Source: Notamacropus eugenii (lineage: Eukaryota; Chordata; Mammalia; Diprotodontia; Macropodidae). From it: DNA of 64,000 nt. Positions within the stretch are counted from its first letter, which is position 1; every line of letters begins with the position of its first letter. The position numbers and the translations under genes were made by a program. Location: NCBI RefSeq assembly GCF_028372415.1, contig NC_092875.1, forward strand, positions 439,835,377-439,899,376, given 5' to 3'. This document shows positions 42,446 to 53,740 of the stretch, piece by piece. The notes beneath the pieces were generated by a model that did not search any database, was not told the DNA's origin, and saw only the letters and a list, made by a program, of their open reading frames with translations.

Positions 42446-44381
42446 AAATCCCTCCAGCTACCCTAATGCTGAGAAAAGTCTCAGGAGTCGAACTTTAGTA
42501 AGTCCCTTGTGATTTTTCTTTCCTGTTTACCTTTTTATGCTTCTCATTATTCTTGTGTTTGAAAGTCAAATATTCTATTCAGCTCTGGTCTTTTCATCAA
42601 GAATGCTTAAAAGTCTTCTATTTCATTGAATGATCATTTTTCCCCTGAAGTATTATACTCAGTTTTCCTGCATAGGTGATTCTTGGTTTTAATCCTAGCT
42701 CCTTTCACCTCTAGAATATCATATTCCAAGCTCACAGAAGCTGCTAGATTTTCTGTTATCCTGATTGTGTTTCTATAATACTGGAATGGTTTCTTACTGA
42801 CTGCTTGTAATATTTTCTCCTTGACATGGGAGCTCCGGTATTTGAATACAATAATCCTAGAAATTTCCCTTTTGGGATCTCTTTCAGGAGGTGATCAGTG
42901 GATTCTTTCAATATCTATTTTACCCACTGGTTTTAGAATATCAGATCAGTTTTCCTTGATAATTTCTTGAAAGATGATGACTAGGCTCTTTTGTTTTATC
43001 ATGAATTTCAGGTAGTAAAATAACTTCTATATTGTCTCTCCCTGGATCTCTTTTCTAGGTCAGTTGTTTTTCTAATCAGATATTTCACAATGTCTGCTAT
43101 GTTTTTCACTTTTTTGGTTTTGTTTTATAATTATAAATGTTTTATAATTTCTTGATTTTTTTCATGAAGTCATCAGCTTCCATATGCTCCATTCTAATCT
43201 TTAAGGAATTATTTACTTCATTGAGCTTTTGGACCTTGTTTTCAACATAGCCAAATCTACTTTTTAAGGAATTCTTTTCCTCATTGACCTTTTGGATCAC
43301 TTTTGCCATTTGGGTTAGTTTGTTTCTAAGGGTGTTATTTTCTTCAATATTTTGGGGGGTCCCCTTTAGCAAGCAATTGATTCATTTTTCAAGATTTTCT
43401 TGCAACACTCTCATTTCTCTTCTCAATTTTTCCTCTATTTCTCTTACTTGATTTTCAAAATCTTTTTGAGCTCTTCCATGGCCTGAGATCAATTCATATG
43501 TTTCTTGGAGGCTTTGGATGTAGGAGCTTTGACTTTGTTGTCTTCTTCTGTTTGTGTATTTTGGTCTTCCTTGTCACTGAAATAAAATTCTATAGTCTAA
43601 TTCTTTTCCAATTTTTGCTCATTTCCTTGGCTTTTTACTTGACTTTTGAGCTCTTTGGCAAGGTAGTTCTCTGCTTCCAGTGAGGGTGGGGAGGTGTATT
43701 CTGAGTTGCTTGATCCCCCCACAGTCTGTGGGCCTAGAGTTCCAGAAACAGCTTCTGCAGCTGCCTCTGCTGCCCAGGGCTCCTCCACCCCTTCAGCCAC
43801 CCTGTGACTGGGGCAAGAGCACTCTACTCTCTCACACAGGTCCAACAAGTTTTTTCCAATAACCTTCCAATTTGTCCCTGGTGTTTTGTGGTCATGAAGT
43901 CTAGAAATGACCACAAGTGCCAGAGATTCAGTTCCCACGAGGCCTGGCCAAATCCCATCTGTGCTGCCATAGACAACTCTGGACTGGGCTCTGCTCTAAG
44001 CCTGGCATGTTAGACATTTCCCATCAACCTTCTAAGCTGTCTTGGGCTGGAGATTTGCTTCACACCATCATTCTGTAATTTTTTCAGCTCCAAAATTTGT
44101 TTAGAGTCATTTTTTACAGGTATTTGACTAGGCTTGGGGGGAGAGCTCTAGCAAGTCTCTACTTCTACTCCACCATCTTGGCTATGCCCCCACCCTCTAA
44201 TTTTTGCTTTGAAAAATTCTTGATCTGGTTAACATTTTTTTTAATAGTATAGCCATTCATATTTAGCTTATCTGTCTATTTTGAATTTGTCCTGGGATGT
44301 GATATAAGATGTTATTCTAAATCTAATTTCTAGTAAAGTACTTTCCAGTTTCCCCAGAAATTCTTGTTCAAAGCATGTTTT

Positions 44382-44645
44382 CTCAGGCAGATAGATGATG
44401 CAAGGGATAGAAGAGTACTGGCCTAAAGTGAAGAAGATTTGAGTTCAAAGTGGCATCAGACACTTACTAGATATACTTGGACAAGTCATTTAACATCTAT
44501 TTGTATCAGTTTCCTCAAATGTAAAATAAGATTGATAACATTTACTTTACAGGATATTGTGAGAATCAAATTAGATTATTTTTGTAGAAGTGCTTAGCAC
44601 AATACTCAGCATGCAGTAAGTGATATAAGATGTTCATTGTTATTC
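44382..44645 (+). repeat. MIR/THER1-type CORE-SINE, near full length
   Basis: Head 'aggcagatagatgatgcaaggg', 'gatttgagttcaaagtggc', CORE 'catttaacatctatttgtatcagtttcctc', 'tattgtgagaatcaaattagat' and tail 'gtgcttagcacaatactcagcatgcagtaagtg'. Inserted into the old L1 ORF2. Confidence 0.85.
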
Positions 44646-44894
44646 AAATAAAAAGTTCTCCCTAAAGTAATTTATCTTCTTAGGTTTATTGAAAACTGTT
44701 GTTTTTTAAGTTCAATTGTTTCTGGTTCTTCCTTATCTAATCTATTTCTCTCATCTACTTTTCTATTTTTTAACCAACATCAAACAATTTTGACAATTCT
44801 TGTTTTATAATATAATTCAAAACCTGAAAGTATTTGAAATATATATAACTGTAAGCCTGAAGCATTTTTCATTAGGGCTGTTTTGTACCTAAAG

Positions 44895-45127
44895 CATGGG
44901 TTCTTAACTTCTTTGTGGTATATTATGGACCCCTTTGATGGGGGTAATACCAAGGGAACTTTTCTCAGAATAATGGTTTTTAATAATCAAAGGTAATATT
45001 AAATTTCAGTTCAAGACTGGTGAAAAATAAAGGAGTATTATTTTTTCCACCCAAGGTCCTGTGCCCCCTAAAATTTTTCAATGAACCCCTTGAAGATCTA
45101 TGGACCATAAGTTTAAAATCCTTGATA
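44895..45127. mobile_element. hAT-Charlie-like MITE
   Basis: Left end 'catgggttcttaacttctttg...tggacccctttgatgg' and right end '...caatgaaccccttgaagatctatggaccataagtttaaaatccttg' are imperfect terminal inverted repeats of about 45 bp. The internal part is A/T-rich and noncoding. No clear 8-bp TSD remains. Confidence 0.7.
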
Positions 45128-45811
45128 CAGAGTACTGTATGGGCAAATTATATACCTTCTACTTTGTGTTGCACAATAAAAGTAAATGATGCAAATATTG
45201 GGACATGAAAGATATTTTGTACAGCTTGTGGTGGAACTGCAGGCACACTGTCATAGAGTTGCTTGGAGAGCTCCTGAAAGTTTTAGTGGTAGAAATTTAA
45301 TGATGGAAGCTATGAAATACTAAGCAGATTCATCTCTAAAGATTTGTGACAGGAAGAACAAGATAAGATTTACCAATTGGGGAAATTCCAGAAGGAATAC
45401 AGAGAGAACTTGGAGCCAGAATCAAACACTGAAAAATCAACCAATAGAACAGGATGTAGATTAATACCCCCAGTGGCTTGTGCCTCTGTTAATTTTCTCC
45501 ACTAGTGCTAGTGATGGGGCCCAAAGAGCTTCCAGTTTGTTGTAGCCCACTGTGGAAATTAGTCACTAAGATTTAGTTCTCTTTGTTTGGTTCTGGAAGG
45601 ATGTAGAACTTAAGGGAACTTCATTGGTCTATGCATACTCATTTGATTATTGGAGTGAGGTAGAAACTTGTATGTTTGGAACAACCTCATAAAGCTAATG
45701 AAACACAGGTTCTGTTTACATGAGATCTTCTCCTAGAGAATTTCTTTTCCCTTAGCTCTGGAGTTTAACCTTGTTTCTCAGACCAGAGATGTTAGAGTTT
45801 GGAAAATTACA
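45128..45811. other. No recognised feature
   Basis: Unassigned sequence without repeat or coding signature. Confidence 0.45.
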
Positions 45812-45893
45812 AGGCATCCCAAAAGGTTTGGTGTAGCTTTTTAAGCTTTAAAGTTCATTTAATACTGACCTAAGACTTTTGGAACACTCTGAT
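45812..45893. mobile_element. Short mariner-type MITE
   Basis: 'ggcatcccaaaaggtttggtgtag' at the left mirrors 'ctgacctaagacttttggaacac' at the right; the centre is 'ttttaagctttaaagtt'. This is the layout of 80-bp mariner-derived palindromic elements ('gtcccaaaagtcttagtgcag'). The 'ta' at 45810-45811 could be part of the TA target. Confidence 0.75.
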
Positions 45894-46310
45894 GTTATGC
45901 TGATATGCTAATGCATTACCATCAAAGGAAGGGATTGACTGTAATTGTGTTTAGCATACTGATCTGTCCATTGTGGATAATAAAATTAATAAGATGAATA
46001 AATTGTTAGGAAAATGTAGCACAATCTGAAAATATTATTGATGATCCATTATGATGATCTGAGAATTTTCTACCATTTACTATGGATTTTGTGCAAACAG
46101 ATCTCAAAGAATTGAGATGAAAAATGGGGATCTTGTGGAATAAATGCTTTAGAGAAGTCAGTCTGGGAGGGATGGAAGATGATCAAACAATGCAATTCTA
46201 AAGACACACACACAAAAATATCCAAGGGGGAAAAAAGATAAGATTTCTCTTGAAATTGCAATGTGGATACTGAAGAAGTCATTAACTGCTTAAAAATTTT
46301 TGTTAGTTTT
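45894..46310. other. No recognised feature
   Basis: Unassigned sequence; left flank of the EIF3H retrocopy. Confidence 0.4.
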
Positions 46311-46319
46311 ATTTTTTAA

Positions 46320-47600
46320 ATGTAAAGAGAATTTTTCTCTCTCCCACTTTCCTGCAGCTCCATTGAAAAAGAAAAAAGAACTCTTTCCTCTGGTCCTTCC
46401 ACTAAGATGGCTTCCCATAAAGAAGGTACTGGCTCTGGTTCCACCAATTCGACTTCTACAACCAGTGCATCCACCGGCAAAGGAAAAGAAAAAAAAAAAA
46501 CGTTCAGGAGATTTGGCCATTAAGCAAGTACAGATCAATGGACTGGTTGTTTTGGAAATAGTTAAACATTACCAAGGAGAAGGACAGGGGAATAAAGTTT
46601 TCCAAGGAGTACTTTTGGGTCTGGTGGTGAAAGAAAGACTTGAAATCATCAATTGTTTTCCCTTTCCCCAACACACAGAGGATGATGCTGATTCTGATGA
46701 AGTTCAATATCAGATGAAAATGATGCGCAGTCTTCATCACATAAATATTGATCATCTTCATGTTGCTTGGTACCAGTCTACATACTATGGCTCTATCATC
46801 ACCCCTGCTTTTCCAGTTCTTAATTCAGTTCCCAACATGCAATAGAAGAGTCCGTGGTTCTCCTTTATGATCCTATAAAAACTGCTGAAGGGTTTCTTTC
46901 ATTGAAGGCATACAGGCTGATTCCTAAGCTGATGGAAGTTTGTAAAGAGAAAGATTTTTCTCCTGATGCATTAAAAAAGGCAAATATTACCTTTGAGCAC
47001 ATGTTTGAAGAACTGCTGATTATAATTAAAAATTCACATCTGATCGACATACTAATGTGGGAACTAGAAAAGAAATCCACTGTGGTAGATAAACATGAAT
47101 CACTTAGTCTAGCCAGCAGTAATCATCTGGGGAAGAGCTTGCAATTGTTGATGAACTGAGTGGATGAAATGAGCCAGGATACTGTTAAATATAACACCTA
47201 TGTGAGAAACATCAGTGTTAGCAGTGTTGTCAGCTGACGAATCTACAGTGCCAGAGCAGAGGAGAACCTCCTCTCCTGAAGAGGACACATCCAAACTCTT
47301 CACACCTCTTCAGCCTGCTGCCAGGATGGATTCACTCCTTATTGAAGGTCAAATTAATACATACTGCCAAAACAGCAAAGAGTTCACTCCAAGAATACAG
47401 CTAGAAAAGAGGAAACCCATGGCTTCTGGTTTGGTAAGTTGTTTCTAGATAAGGTGCTGATACATATTCTGAGATTACCTGTGGACAGCTCTTCCAAGAA
47501 ATAGAATTTTCTCAATGAAAATGACAGTACTCATTTGAGATCATTGACTCGCTTTGGCAGTAAAATTGTTCTTATGAAAAACTAAAATTTGTTTTTAATA
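46320..47600 (+). pseudogene. EIF3H: EIF3H processed pseudogene (eIF3 subunit h)
   Basis: This is a retrocopy of the mRNA for translation initiation factor 3 subunit H, an MPN-domain protein of about 352 residues. ATG lies at 46407: '[28 protein letters not shown]'. Blocks follow in order: '[59 protein letters not shown]', '[19 protein letters not shown]', '[51 protein letters not shown]', '[16 protein letters not shown]' and '[23 protein letters not shown]'. The Gln-rich segment after 'KYNTYMRN' is largely lost. Frameshifts occur near 46500 (in an A12 run), 46845 and after 47150, so it cannot make the whole protein. No introns; 3' UTR-like 'aataaatg' near 47608. Coding similarity runs to about 47440. 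Confidence 0.93.
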
Positions 47601-47669
47601 TTAAAAAATAAATGTTTTATAAGAATAATGCATACATAGCAAAGGAAAATAAATTATTGTATGGTACAT

Positions 47670-47790
47670 GTCCAAAATATATCTAAAACCCTGAGACTAT
47701 CACCTCTCTATCAAGAGGTAATGTAGTGTGCTTATCATTGGTCCTCTGGAATTGTGATTAACCACTTCAGATTTAAAGAAGCAATGTACA
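47670..47790 (-). mobile_element. Possible L1 3' UTR remnant
   Basis: 'cctctctatcaagaggtaatgtag' and 'atcattggtcctctggaattgtg' resemble antisense marsupial L1 3' UTR, compare 'catgggttccttggaattgtc' at 49338-49358. Weak. Confidence 0.35.
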
Positions 47791-47879
47791 GAAGATGGAA
47801 GGAGGCAAGGCTAGACAACAGAGGGTGAATATAAAAGCCTGTCACAGTACTGTTTCATACTGAAATAGTATCATGAGTG

Positions 47880-50391
47880 CTAAAGAACAGAATGAGCTGA
47901 GGCTGATAAAAGCAGCTGAAGATAAGAAGAAAAAGGTTTGTTTGTTTTGTACTTCTTTTTGTTATTTGTTGTTGCTGGTTTGTGCTACATTAGGAGAAAA
48001 GAGAGGATCAAAGAAGAGATAAGAACTTTGATCAAGATAGATGAAACTATAATAATCAATAATGGAGACAAGACAGTGTTTCTTAATTCTAACTTTGCTT
48101 CTGTTTTCTTTGTCAATGAAATTTATCTTTCAACTGGAATTCACAGAATAAAAATGACCAATGAGATATTGATATGACAGGTAAATAGAGAGAGAGTAAG
48201 AGAGCACCTAATCACTCAATGAATTCAAGTCAATTGTCCCATGGAAACCACATTGAAACACGTCTTCTTCTCCTTCAAATAACTGGCAGATGTGATTGTT
48301 GAGCCACTGTCAAGGATAACTGGAAGATCATGGTGAATTGTATAAAGCTACTGCAAGATTGGAGAAGGGCAAATGTACCAATTTTCAGAAAATGGAAAGA
48401 AAACAAATTTTGCAAATTATAGGCCAATGAGTTGCATTTTCATTCCTAGGAAAATTCTAAAAGATCTTTCAAGAGATGGATAGTGACTAACTAGAAAGGG
48501 AAGCAGTGATTACAAAAGGCCAGAATGATTTCAAGAGTGGGTTATACCAGAATAATTTCATCTCCTTTTGTTATTGGATTGCTAAATTAGTAGATGAAGA
48601 AAATGCTATGGATATAGTTTGCCTAGAGTTTAGTAAAGCTTTTTGTAAAATATATCATATTATTATTGTAGAGAAGATGGAGAGGCATGAACTAGATGAC
48701 AATACAATTAGATGGATTAAAAATTGGTTGGCTGGCTGACTGAAAATAAAGATAGCAATGGTTCAGTGTTAACATGGAAGGAAATCTCCAATGTAATAAC
48801 CTAAGCATGGGAGCTTGGCCCTGTGCTATTTAACATTTTTATCAATGACTTTATAAAGACATAGATGGCATGTTAATCAAATTTACAGATGACATAAAGC
48901 TAAGAAGGATATCTAATTATCCTGAACAATGCAGTCAGGACCCAACAAGATCTTGACAGGCTAGGGCATTGCTTTGAACCTAATTAGATGAATTTTAATA
49001 AGGCTAAATGTAAAGCCATATACTTGGGTAGAAAAAATTATAACTTCCTGAGCATAAGATGCTGGAGGCACACTTATAGAACAATAGTTATTTTTATTTT
49101 AAAAGATAATGTTATTTAATATTTTTTGAATTCTGAATTTTCTCCCTCCCTTATCCCACTTCCACTCATTGAGAAGGCAAACAATATGATACCAATTATA
49201 TATGTGAAATCATGCAAAACATATTTCCATATTAGCCATGTTGCAAAAATTCAGGAAAATTAAAGTGAAAAATTGTGTTTTAATTTGCAGTAGACTTCAT
49301 CTCTTCTTTCTTTGGAGGTACATAGCATTTTTTTAGCATGGGTTCCTTGGAATTGTCTTTGATAATTATGTGGATCACTAGATAAGTTTTTCACAGTTGA
49401 TCATTATTATAATATTAGTTAGTGTGCACGATGTTTTCCTGGTTCTGTTTACTTCACTTTGCATCATTTCATATAAGACTTTCCAGGTTTTTCTAACAGC
49501 ATATTGCTCATCATTTCTTATAGAACAATAGCATTCCATCACCATTGTATACTGTAACTTCTTCAGTCATTCTCCAACTAATGGGCATCCCCTCAATTTC
49601 CAATTCTTTGCCACCACAAAAAGAGCTACTATAAATATTGTTGTACATATGTGTTCATTTCCTTTCTTCTTGGATTGCTTTGGGATGCAGATGTAGTAGT
49701 GGTATTGCTGGGCCAGAGAGTATGCAAAGTTTTATAGGCCTTTGGACATAGTTCCAAATTGTAGAGCTGTGGTTCTGAAAAAGTCTGAGTTTTAGTGGAC
49801 TACAAATTCAATAGGGGCCAGCAATGTTATGTGGCAGTCAAAAGAAGTAATTCATTCTTAGGCTGCATTAATAAAAGCATCACTTCCAGGTATAGGAAAG
49901 TAATAGTCTGGTTGTGTTCTGCTCCTTTCAGGACTCATCTGGAGTTCTGGATGCTACAACTTAAAATGAACATTAGCAAGTGGGAGAGCTTTCAGAGGAG
50001 GACATCCAAAATATTGAAAGACATTTAGTCCATGTCACATCAGAAAAAGTTAAAAGAAGTGGGCATGTTAAACCTGGAGAAGAGAAGACACATGAAGGAC
50101 ACTTGTGTCTTCAAGTATATCAAAGTCTGTCATGTGGAAAAGGAATTAAACCAGTTTGGTTTGACAAATGGAGATTGCAAAAAGGCAGTGTTAGACAAGA
50201 AATCAGGAAAAGAAAACTTCTTAAAATTTAGCTCTATCAGAAAGTAGACTAGGATGCTGCAAGAGTTGATGAGTTCTTCTTCTTTGAATGTCTTCAAGTA
50301 GAGTCTAGGTAGCCATGGTGTGTACTCTATGGAAATTCTTTTTGGACTAAATGGTGACTGGAGTTCTTACTGACTTTCAAACACTGTGATA
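47880..50391 (+). mobile_element. L3/CR1-clade LINE, interrupted by an L1
   Basis: This is the RT and C-terminal region of a CR1-superfamily element (L3 type). At 48360 'WRRANVPIF' precedes the Gly/Asn-Tyr-Arg-Pro block 'NYRPMS'. The frame at 48506-48739 reads 'ITKGQNDFKSGLYQNNFISFCYWIAKLVDEENAMDIVCLEFSKAF' (family LDFSKAFDT). 'LFNIFINDF' is near 48830, with 'KFTDD' (family KFADD, Ala to Thr) near 48880. Beyond the inserted L1 come 'VDYKFNRGQQCYVAVKRSNSFLGCINKSITSRYRKVIVWLCSAPFRTHLEF' and 'LNLEKRRHMKDTCVFKYIK'. The 3' end is at about 50391 ('tttggactaaatggtgactgga...cactgtgat'). The 5' limit is uncertain. Many frameshifts; long dead. Confidence 0.8.
49086..49767 (-). mobile_element. 5'-truncated L1 inserted in the L3 element
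   Basis: Antisense L1 3' UTR ('actcattgagaaggcaaaca', 'catattagccatgttgcaaaaa') and ORF2 C-terminus ('tttcttatagaacaatagcattcca', 'gtggtattgctgggccaga', 'tttggacatagttccaaattgt'). A T-rich start at 49086 marks its poly(A) end. I could not settle the TSD. Confidence 0.85.
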
Positions 50392-50934
50392 CAGAAGAGG
50401 AATAATCCTCACTTTATAGCATACTCACAAAATGAAAAGGAATGAGTGAGTTAAACATGACTTTAGAATGCTTTAACCAGTTCATGTGGCCCTTGCAGAG
50501 AAAGAAAAGTTCTCTGTCCTAGCCTGTTTCCAAAACATTTGTCAGAGAAAGCCAAATGAAACAGACCTGGTCCCCCTTAGGATAAACATGGGGAGTCCTT
50601 CCCCCATATCAAGCAACTCCATTTCAGATGAATGATGATAACCTAGCAAATAACAGAAGAGGTAACTGACATGTTGAATGGAATGCTTTCTAATCTGTAA
50701 ACATTAGGGCTTCATTTGTGTTTTTGTACACAGGCTTCATGGGACAATGTGGATTTGTGTTGACTACTTGGTGATTATTGCTTGATTATTTAACCAGTCA
50801 CCCTAACTGATTATCTGATATTATTGGAGTCTGTTAAGTTGATTGCTACTGTGAATTCATACAAGGTGCTTTTGAATGTAGAGATAGTCATAGAAGACAA
50901 ACTCAGAGGACTGTGTGAGTTTAATGTACTATCA
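50392..50934. other. No recognised feature
   Basis: Unassigned sequence. Confidence 0.4.
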
Positions 50935-51190
50935 TAACCTGGGGGGACAGGCCACCTGGTATGGTATATAAAGAGTTGGCCTTGAAGGTAGAAAGACCTG
51001 AGTTCAAGTGTCTTCTCTGACATGTAGTGAATGTGATCTGGGAAGGTCATCTAACAACACAAATTGAGATTCTGTAGGCTCTATGACTATAAATTATAGA
51101 AAAGGGTACCAACCTGCATTGGTAGAGGGAGTTCCCTTATCTGGTAGTTCCCTATAGCAATGAAATCACGTCTAGGCACTATCCCTATTC
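50935..51190 (+). repeat. MIR-related SINE, 'family B' copy 2
   Basis: Head 'gacaggccacctggtatggta', 'gaaagacctgagttcaagtg', then 'aattatagaaaagggtaccaacc', 'agagggagttccct' and 'tagttccctatagcaatgaaatcac'. The second half matches 10270-10400. Confidence 0.55.
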
Positions 51191-51929
51191 TTAGCCCTTG
51201 GCATATTTGAACTATGTCTTGGAGAGTACAAAGAATCTCCTATTGGGATAAACTGAGGCCATTTGAAAATAAAAGAACTGTAAAGATGAGGAAGCAGGGG
51301 CAGGTTTCACTAGATTTGGCCAGTTCACAAAGCAGATTTTTACTTGCACTTTAGTTCTTGAGTTCGTTTGTTCTTCCCCCTTACTGATTTATTGGCTTAG
51401 AAAAAGATTCCAAAAAAATAAGATGAATATCCAAATACTAGGGGACCTTTGATCAATAAATGTATGAGACAATATATAAAAGACAACCCTGGGCCAGTCT
51501 GATTATTATCACATGTTATCCCTGGCCAGAGTATGGAGGTATGGATACAAGAAGGGGGAAAATAAATTCCCTTTAGATTTTTCTCAACAAGTAATTACTA
51601 CCTGCAGCATAGCAGTTATGGGAACCAGAATGCTCTTCCATTGTCCAGGTCTTTGATAGTACTCAAATGAACAGGCTTATGTTCCTGGTTGGTAGCAAAA
51701 CCCTAATATGTTTGATTTGTATGGAGAGCTTCAGCTTCAGTCTTCAAGCTATAGAGGTACTGTGGCCCCAAGAATAGCCAGTAAGTATTAAGTATGTTCA
51801 TATGCAGATACCTGCTCCAAGGAATGTTAAATTATTTTACCTGTTGAAAAGTGGGGGATAGTAAAAATAAAGAGTAGTCTCATTTCATTATAAGTGGTAG
51901 AGAGGGAGACTTGGGAGAAGGGTAATTGT
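51191..51929. other. No recognised feature
   Basis: Unassigned sequence. Confidence 0.4.
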
Positions 51930-52260
51930 AGGGCAGTCAGTCAACTAGTAATCATTAAGCACTTACAATGTGCTAATGGCTGGAAATGCAAACAAAAGTA
52001 TGAAGAAAAAATGCTCTGCCCTCAAGGAGATTATATTCTAATGAGAAAAAGACAACATTTAAAAAGAAACTGAAAAGGGAGATGGGTAAGGCAATCCTGA
52101 GGGTAACCCCAAGAGAAATGAGATATGGCTTACCTGGGAAACCTTCTTAAAAGGAGGTTTTGGGAGGAGCCATCCAAAGAGAGGGAGATAGCCCAGAGGT
52201 TGAGGATGCTTTCACTGTGTGGATTCCAGGGCTGGGATGAAGAAGTCCAGAGAGTAACAT
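51930..52260 (-). repeat. L2-type 3' tail unit, antisense
   Basis: 'atcattaagcacttacaatgtgc', 'ctgccctcaaggagattatattc' and 'aatgagaaaaagacaacat' are the antisense L2 end. The following part ('gagatatggcttacctggg', 'aggaggttttgggagg') parallels the units at 10850 and 22680. Confidence 0.65.
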
Positions 52261-52299
52261 GTAAAGGAGTGACCTAAAAAGTTGTGAGGGGAAAATATC

Positions 52300-52485
52300 A
52301 TGAAACTTGCAACCAAAAAGTCTATATTTGAATTCTAGCTCTACTAATTACTAGTTTAGTCACCTTGAGCAACAAGCCACTAAACCTCTCTGGGCCTCTG
52401 TTTTCTCATCTGTAAGAAGACATGATTAAACTAATAGTGTCTAAATCTCTTCCAGCTCTGAAACCTATGATCCTCTGACTTTTCT
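52300..52485 (+). repeat. MIR-like SINE
   Basis: 'tctatatttgaattctagctc', CORE 'aaacctctctgggcctctgttttctcatctgtaa' and 'aaatctcttccagctctga'. Confidence 0.75.
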
Positions 52486-53039
52486 GCATGAAGCAGAGAG
52501 GAGAAATGAGGCCTTCTGAAACTCCAAGACATAAATTAATCTCATTTGAGCTTTTAAGAGCTCATTAACCACCTACTCAATGAACTTTAGCTGGCAAGAG
52601 AGAAGGCAGTTTTAGATAGGCGTTCTGCATGGAGGAGGGACTGGTGGGGATACTGATATTCTCATGCTGTTTAGAGTAGGGGGCACCAATGAGTGTGATG
52701 CTGGGAAGTATTCAGTGACTAGTTGTCTTAAGAACTAGTTGTGGGCAGGGGAAGTGATTGATTACCTAGTTCTGGTATGGCTAGCCCAGGTGAAATCTGA
52801 TAGTCAATGCCAGCTCTAGAACTTGGGTAGACAACCCATGAGAAGATATAATGAAAATTTAAAATAATGAAAATTAAGGAAGTCCATAAGCAAATTATAA
52901 GTTAACAGTTGAAAAACAAGCATGGAAGACATTAGAGAAAAGAGTCTGGGATTCAGTAATGGCCAGAAGCAACCAAGCTTTTCCTTTTTCTTTTTTTTTA
53001 TCTTCATATCTCAATTATCAACCATAGCATCTTGTACAT
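52486..53039. other. No recognised feature
   Basis: Unassigned sequence. Confidence 0.4.
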
Positions 53040-53330
53040 AACAATGGTTTAGATGTTGTTGTTGTGTTTGTCCTTTGTTCTCCAAGAAGACAATGACATC
53101 ACAATGATGACATAACTTGCAGTTGACTTTGATTTGAGTGAGGGAAAGCTGTGTAAGGTCACCAACCTCACTTTCTTCTCCTGAGCCATCTGGGTCCAGT
53201 GGCCTGATATTAATCAGGATTTCTGGAGATGGCCCAGGATGCAATGTGAGACACTGGCCCTTTCAGGCTAAGATCTTATCACAATCTCTCTTTGGATGAG
53301 ATACACCCATTCAATGAATAGGCTTCTTTA
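53040..53330 (-). repeat. Dispersed marsupial repeat 'family X', copy C
   Basis: 'tttgtcctttgttctccaag', 'ataacttgcagttgactttg', 'gagtgagggaaagctgtg', 'aggtcaccaacctcactttc', 'atctgggtccagtggcctgat' and 'gatggcccaggatgcaatgtg'. This is the longest copy and extends the family to about 290 bp, ending near 'acacccattcaatga'. Confidence 0.7.
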
Positions 53331-53649
53331 AGTAGTTTCTCAGGGAATGACCCCTTTAATTAAAAAAAAATCAAACTGGGAGAAGACCCTCAGGGTTCCT
53401 GGGTAAAAGAGAAACAATTACTATTTAGTTATTACATCCACTCTGGCCTAGGTGGGTGAGGAGTTTTTGTCCATTCTATGAGCTCCAGAGTGAATTGGGT
53501 TTAAAGCTTGATCTTTGAACAAGAAATGTAACTAGTAAACCCAAAGGAAGAAAGGCATCTTTTGACTGTGGAGTTTACCTTCCCCTAGGCAGAACACCAG
53601 AGGACAGGAGAGGAGAGGAAAAGAGAGAAAAGGAGAAGGGCTGCTATTC

Positions 53650-53740
53650 ACTCACAGGTTGTGTTTGTCCTTTGCTCTTGAAGAGGTCCATGACATCAAG
53701 ATGATGACAAGACTTGCAGTTGACCTTCCAGTTTGATTTT
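53650..53740 (-). repeat. Dispersed marsupial repeat 'family X', copy D (short)
   Basis: 'gtttgtcctttgctcttgaagagg', 'catgacatcaagatgatgac' and 'gacttgcagttgacctt' match the first 90 bp of copy C. Confidence 0.6.

Larger units (their letters stand above)
41470..44191 (-). mobile_element. HAL1-type element (L1 without ORF2 core)
   Basis: On the minus strand it starts at 44191 with 'gggggcatagccaagatggt', followed by a 5' UTR to about 43500 and a broken ORF1 to about 42540. ORF1 includes the coiled coil 'NTLRNKLTQMAKVIQKVNEEKNSLKSRFGYVENKVQKLNEVNN' at 43372-43142, and the antisense RNA-binding block 'gggatctctttcaggaggtgatc' at about 42875-42900. A pyrimidine-rich region (42540-41790) and a 3' UTR (41790-41470) follow. 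No endonuclease or RT is present, which is the definition of the half-L1 (HAL1) group described in opossum. Imperfect flanking repeats 'accttttagatttgtt' and 'accctctaatttttgctt' suit an insertion into the old L1. Confidence 0.75.
40890..44880 (-). mobile_element. Old L1 ORF2 fragment, host to nested elements
   Basis: Antisense L1 ORF2 in three parts. Part 1, 40890 to about 41469, has 'ttggttctgcttagttcactt', 'tgcaaaagcttttcaatttcatg' and 'ttatttggttaagaattcacc'. Part 2, about 44192-44381, has 'agccattcatatttagctta', 'ttttgaatttgtcctggga', 'aagatgttattctaaatctaatttct' and 'cagtttccccagaaattcttgtt'. Part 3, about 44646-44885, has 'ctaatctatttctctcatctacttttctatttttt', 'aacaattttgacaattcttg' and 'ttttataatataattcaaaacctg'. 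The parts join in the order of a single L1, with a HAL1-type element, a MIR and an hAT MITE in the gaps or at the end. Confidence 0.75.

Noticed and set aside
46300-46845. 181-codon frame considered as an intact EIF3H-like gene
   Set aside because: The frame breaks several times, there are no introns, the Gln-rich region is lost and the 3' end is degraded: a processed pseudogene.
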